From the NCBI GenBank assembly GCA_012520715.1, contig JAAYNT010000013.1, forward strand, positions 1 to 15,469: a DNA stretch of 15,469 nt, in the 5' to 3' direction. A program made the translations under genes and the position numbers. Positions within the stretch are counted from its first letter, which is position 1; each line of letters begins with the position of its first letter. Below, one piece after another: positions 13,693-15,469 of this stretch. The notes beneath the pieces were generated by a model. It was not told the origin of the DNA and ran no database searches. It saw only the letters and a list, made by a program, of their open reading frames with translations. The DNA comes from Acholeplasmataceae bacterium (GTDB lineage: Bacteria; Bacillota_I; Bacilli_A; Acholeplasmatales; Acholeplasmataceae).

Positions 13693-15039
13693 ATGAATTC
13701 AAAAAACTTAGTATTAGATGTATGGGAAAGACCAAAATGGTATCGTTGGATACTACTTAGTTTACAACACGTATTTGCAATGTTTGGAGCAACCGTATTA
13801 GTACCAATTTTAACCGGATTAGATATTGGGGTTGCTTTAATAGGTTCAGGAGTTGGAACACTTATTTATATTGCAATAACAAAAGGAAAAGCGCCAATGT
13901 ATCTTGGATCATCGTTTGCATATATTTCAGCAATTGGTGCTGCAAAAGGTGCTGGTGGAGAATTTGATGCAGCATTTACAGGAATTATTTTAGTTGGTGT
14001 TATTTATGTAATTGTAGCTGTTATTATTAGATTCTTTGGTGTCAAATGGTTAAAGTGGTTACTACCAAGTGTGATAGTTGGACCAATGATCATAGTAATT
14101 GGTCTAAGCTTAGCACCAGTTGCGGTTGGACAAATAACAACTATAAAAGTTAATGGTATTGATACTGCAACAGATTGGCGCTATTATGTAGTTGCACTTG
14201 TAACATTTCTAACGATTGTAATCGTTGCAGTTAAAGCAAAAGGATTTTTAAAGATTATTCCATTTTTAATTGGAATTGTCACAGGCTATTTAATGTCACT
14301 TGCTGTTGGACTTGTTGATTTTGAAATATTTAAAGACATTACATTTTTCTCAATACCAAAATTCCAATTTGTATTTCAATATAAACCAAACTTTAGTGCC
14401 GCTGTGATATTTGCACCGCTAGCGTTTGTTACCATTATGGAACATATTGGAGATCACCAAGTGTTAGGAAGCATAATGGAACGGGACTTACTAGAAGAGC
14501 CTGGTTTAGCTAAAACATTAGCTGGTGATGGAGTAGCTACTTTATTTGCCGGTTTAATCGGTGCACCAGCTAATACTTCATATGGTGAGAATACTGGTGT
14601 AGTTGCAATGACTAAAGTTGGTTCAGTTTGGGTAACAGGTGGAGCTGCGGTAGTAGCAATCTTACTTGCTTTTATAAGTCCAATTAACTTATTTATTAGA
14701 AGTATTCCAGCACCAGTATTAGGTGCAATGTCACTAGTATTATTTGGAATGATCGCAGCTAACGGGTTAAAAGTAATTGTTCAAGATAAAGTAGATTTAA
14801 CTGATATGAGAAATATTATAATTATTTCAACAATGTTAGTTGTTGGATTAGGAGGATTAGTAATTGCCTTTACTGATGTTATTAAAATTGAAACAATGGC
14901 AATCGCCGCAGTAATCGGCATCTTGTTAAATCTATTCTTTAAATTACTTGATTTAATGACAGTTAATAACTTTAGAAAGCTCTTTAGACTACCAGTTAAA
15001 GAAGAAGCTTCTGAAGATATCGAAGAAGTAGAAGAATAA
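13693..15039 (+). CDS. uraA: UraA-type uracil permease (NCS2 family)
   Basis: A membrane symporter of the NCS2 family, in the uracil branch. LSLQHVFAMFGATVLVP (23-39) and the PMYLGSSFAYIS stretch (from about 74) closely match E. coli UraA. The two uracil-binding glutamates correspond to E250 (in MEHIGDH) and E299 (in YGENTGV); their spacing of 49 residues equals that of E241/E290 in UraA. Position 254 is Asp where E. coli has His245, so uracil is likely but xanthine or another base is not excluded. It is 448 aa with about 14 hydrophobic segments and an acidic tail (EASEDIEEVEE). AAAGGGGAG (13677-13685) lies seven bases before the ATG. It follows the purine permease across a terminator without a visible promoter. 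Confidence 0.9.
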   Translation: MNSKNLVLDVWERPKWYRWILLSLQHVFAMFGATVLVPILTGLDIGVALIGSGVGTLIYIAITKGKAPMYLGSSFAYISAIGAAKGAGGEFDAAFTGIILVGVIYVIVAVIIRFFGVKWLKWLLPSVIVGPMIIVIGLSLAPVAVGQITTIKVNGIDTATDWRYYVVALVTFLTIVIVAVKAKGFLKIIPFLIGIVTGYLMSLAVGLVDFEIFKDITFFSIPKFQFVFQYKPNFSAAVIFAPLAFVTIMEHIGDHQVLGSIMERDLLEEPGLAKTLAGDGVATLFAGLIGAPANTSYGENTGVVAMTKVGSVWVTGGAAVVAILLAFISPINLFIRSIPAPVLGAMSLVLFGMIAANGLKVIVQDKVDLTDMRNIIIISTMLVVGLGGLVIAFTDVIKIETMAIAAVIGILLNLFFKLLDLMTVNNFRKLFRLPVKEEASEDIEEVEE

Positions 15040-15074
15040 TCCCACTATTTAATATATATTATTAAACAATATAC

Positions 15075-15102
15075 AAAAAACTCCTTCCAAAAAGGAGTTT
15101 TT
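15075..15102 (+). terminator. Intrinsic terminator after the uracil permease
   Basis: AAAAACTCCTT (15076-15086) pairs with AAGGAGTTTTT (15092-15102) around a five-base loop CCAAA. The right arm ends in five T residues, and the A-run on the left would allow function on the other strand too. Confidence 0.88.
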
Positions 15103-15111
15103 ATTAATCTA

Positions 15112-15146
15112 AACAACCATTATTGACTAAGTATATAAAGGTTGTT
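15112..15146. repeat. Inverted repeat spanning a promoter
   Basis: AACAACC (15112-15118) and GGTTGTT (15140-15146) are exact inverted copies separated by 21 bases. The left copy lies just upstream of the -35 and the right copy touches the -10 of the lipoprotein promoter. The half-site centres are 28 bases apart. It could be a split operator, or chance in AT-rich DNA. Confidence 0.4.
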
Positions 15147-15151
15147 AAAAT
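15123..15151 (+). promoter_or_regulatory. Sigma-A promoter of the lipoprotein gene
   Basis: TTGACT (15123-15128; one mismatch to TTGACA) is 17 bases before TAAAAT (15146-15151). The predicted start is near 15158, and a good ribosome binding site, AGGAGGAG (15178-15185), follows before ATG 15192. Confidence 0.78.
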
Positions 15152-15191
15152 AGACTTAAGTTATTTCATTACTAAATAGGAGGAGATAACT

Positions 15192-15469
15192 ATGAAATTA
15201 AGAAATATATTGTTAATATTAATCTTGATATTTACAGTAGTTTTTTTAACAAACTGTCAAAATAAAGAAGTATCTATTAAATTTGATACAGGAGATCAAG
15301 AAATAGTTGTAAATCCAATCGTAGGTAAACCTGGAGAAACAGTGATTCAACCCCGTAACCCAAACCGAATTGGACATAGATTTCTTTATTGGTCTTTTAA
15401 CGGAGAAAAGTATGAATTTTCAGTTTTACCTAAAAAATCAATTACACTAGTTGCAGTGTGGGAAGCGCC
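15192..15469 (+). CDS. Lipoprotein with InlB/Flg_new-type repeat (3' partial)
   Basis: The first 92 codons of a surface lipoprotein, cut off by the window end. A basic start (MKLR) and a hydrophobic stretch lead to the lipobox LTNC, with C22 the predicted lipidated residue. Residues about 27-91 form one repeat of the Listeria-Bacteroides (InlB B-repeat, Flg_new) type: SIKFDTGDQ, then VGKPGETVIQPRNPNRIGHRF, then LYWSFNGEKYEF and TLVAVWEA, ending in the usual hydrophobic-x-W. Such repeats are often found in tandem on secreted or cell-surface proteins of Bacillota and relatives, so more copies or an enzymatic or binding domain may follow. The start is supported by AGGAGGAG eight bases ahead and its own promoter. 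Confidence 0.85.
   Translation, partial: MKLRNILLILILIFTVVFLTNCQNKEVSIKFDTGDQEIVVNPIVGKPGETVIQPRNPNRIGHRFLYWSFNGEKYEFSVLPKKSITLVAVWEA

Overview
The window comes from an AT-rich member of the Bacillota/Mollicutes grouping. Gene content and order resemble Bacillus subtilis (ecfA1-ecfA2-ecfT-truA and tmk-holB-ricT-x-rsmI-metS), but spacing is very compact and coding is A/T biased. TGA is a true stop: ecfA2, ecfT, tmk and holB all end in a TGA inside an ATGA overlap with the next start, and Trp is coded by TGG. That excludes the Mycoplasma/Spiroplasma code and fits an Acholeplasmatales-, Izemoplasmatales- or Haloplasma-like lineage (inference from sequence only).

Layout. (1) 1-1913: possible hairpin/terminator of an upstream gene, a strong sigma-A promoter and a monocistronic M3 oligoendopeptidase gene, closed by a bidirectional terminator shared with (2) a convergent minus-strand thioredoxin-like gene (1941-2267). 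(3) A short divergent promoter region (about 2285-2330) starts a tightly packed ten-gene plus-strand block, 2356-11961, with no recognisable internal terminator: ecfA1, ecfA2, ecfT (ECF vitamin/metal transporter energising module), truA, tmk, holB, ricT, a small TerB-like protein at the place where B. subtilis has yabA, rsmI, metG and a YitT-family membrane protein. It ends at a hairpin overlapping the yitT stop codon. (4) 11962-15102: a purine-transport unit. A perfect-consensus cre-like site, a good promoter, a guanine-class purine riboswitch with a legible antiterminator/terminator pair, an AzgA/PbuG-type purine permease, a C(UUCG)G intergenic terminator, and a UraA-type permease with no visible promoter of its own, then a strong terminator. 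(5) 15103-15469: a promoter with an overlapping inverted repeat, driving a lipoprotein with an InlB/Flg_new-type repeat that runs off the window.

How the parts fit: most of the window is core housekeeping (tRNA and rRNA modification, dTMP synthesis, clamp loading, tRNA charging, micronutrient uptake). The salvage unit at the right links nucleobase import to guanine sensing, and possibly to carbon status. No mobile element, CRISPR array, tRNA or rRNA gene was seen. No wholly new system is evident. The most notable points are an enlarged EcfT with an extra hydrophobic block, a delta-prime subunit without its zinc cysteines, the TerB-like protein replacing YabA, and a riboswitch whose loop-loop contact carries a paired substitution.
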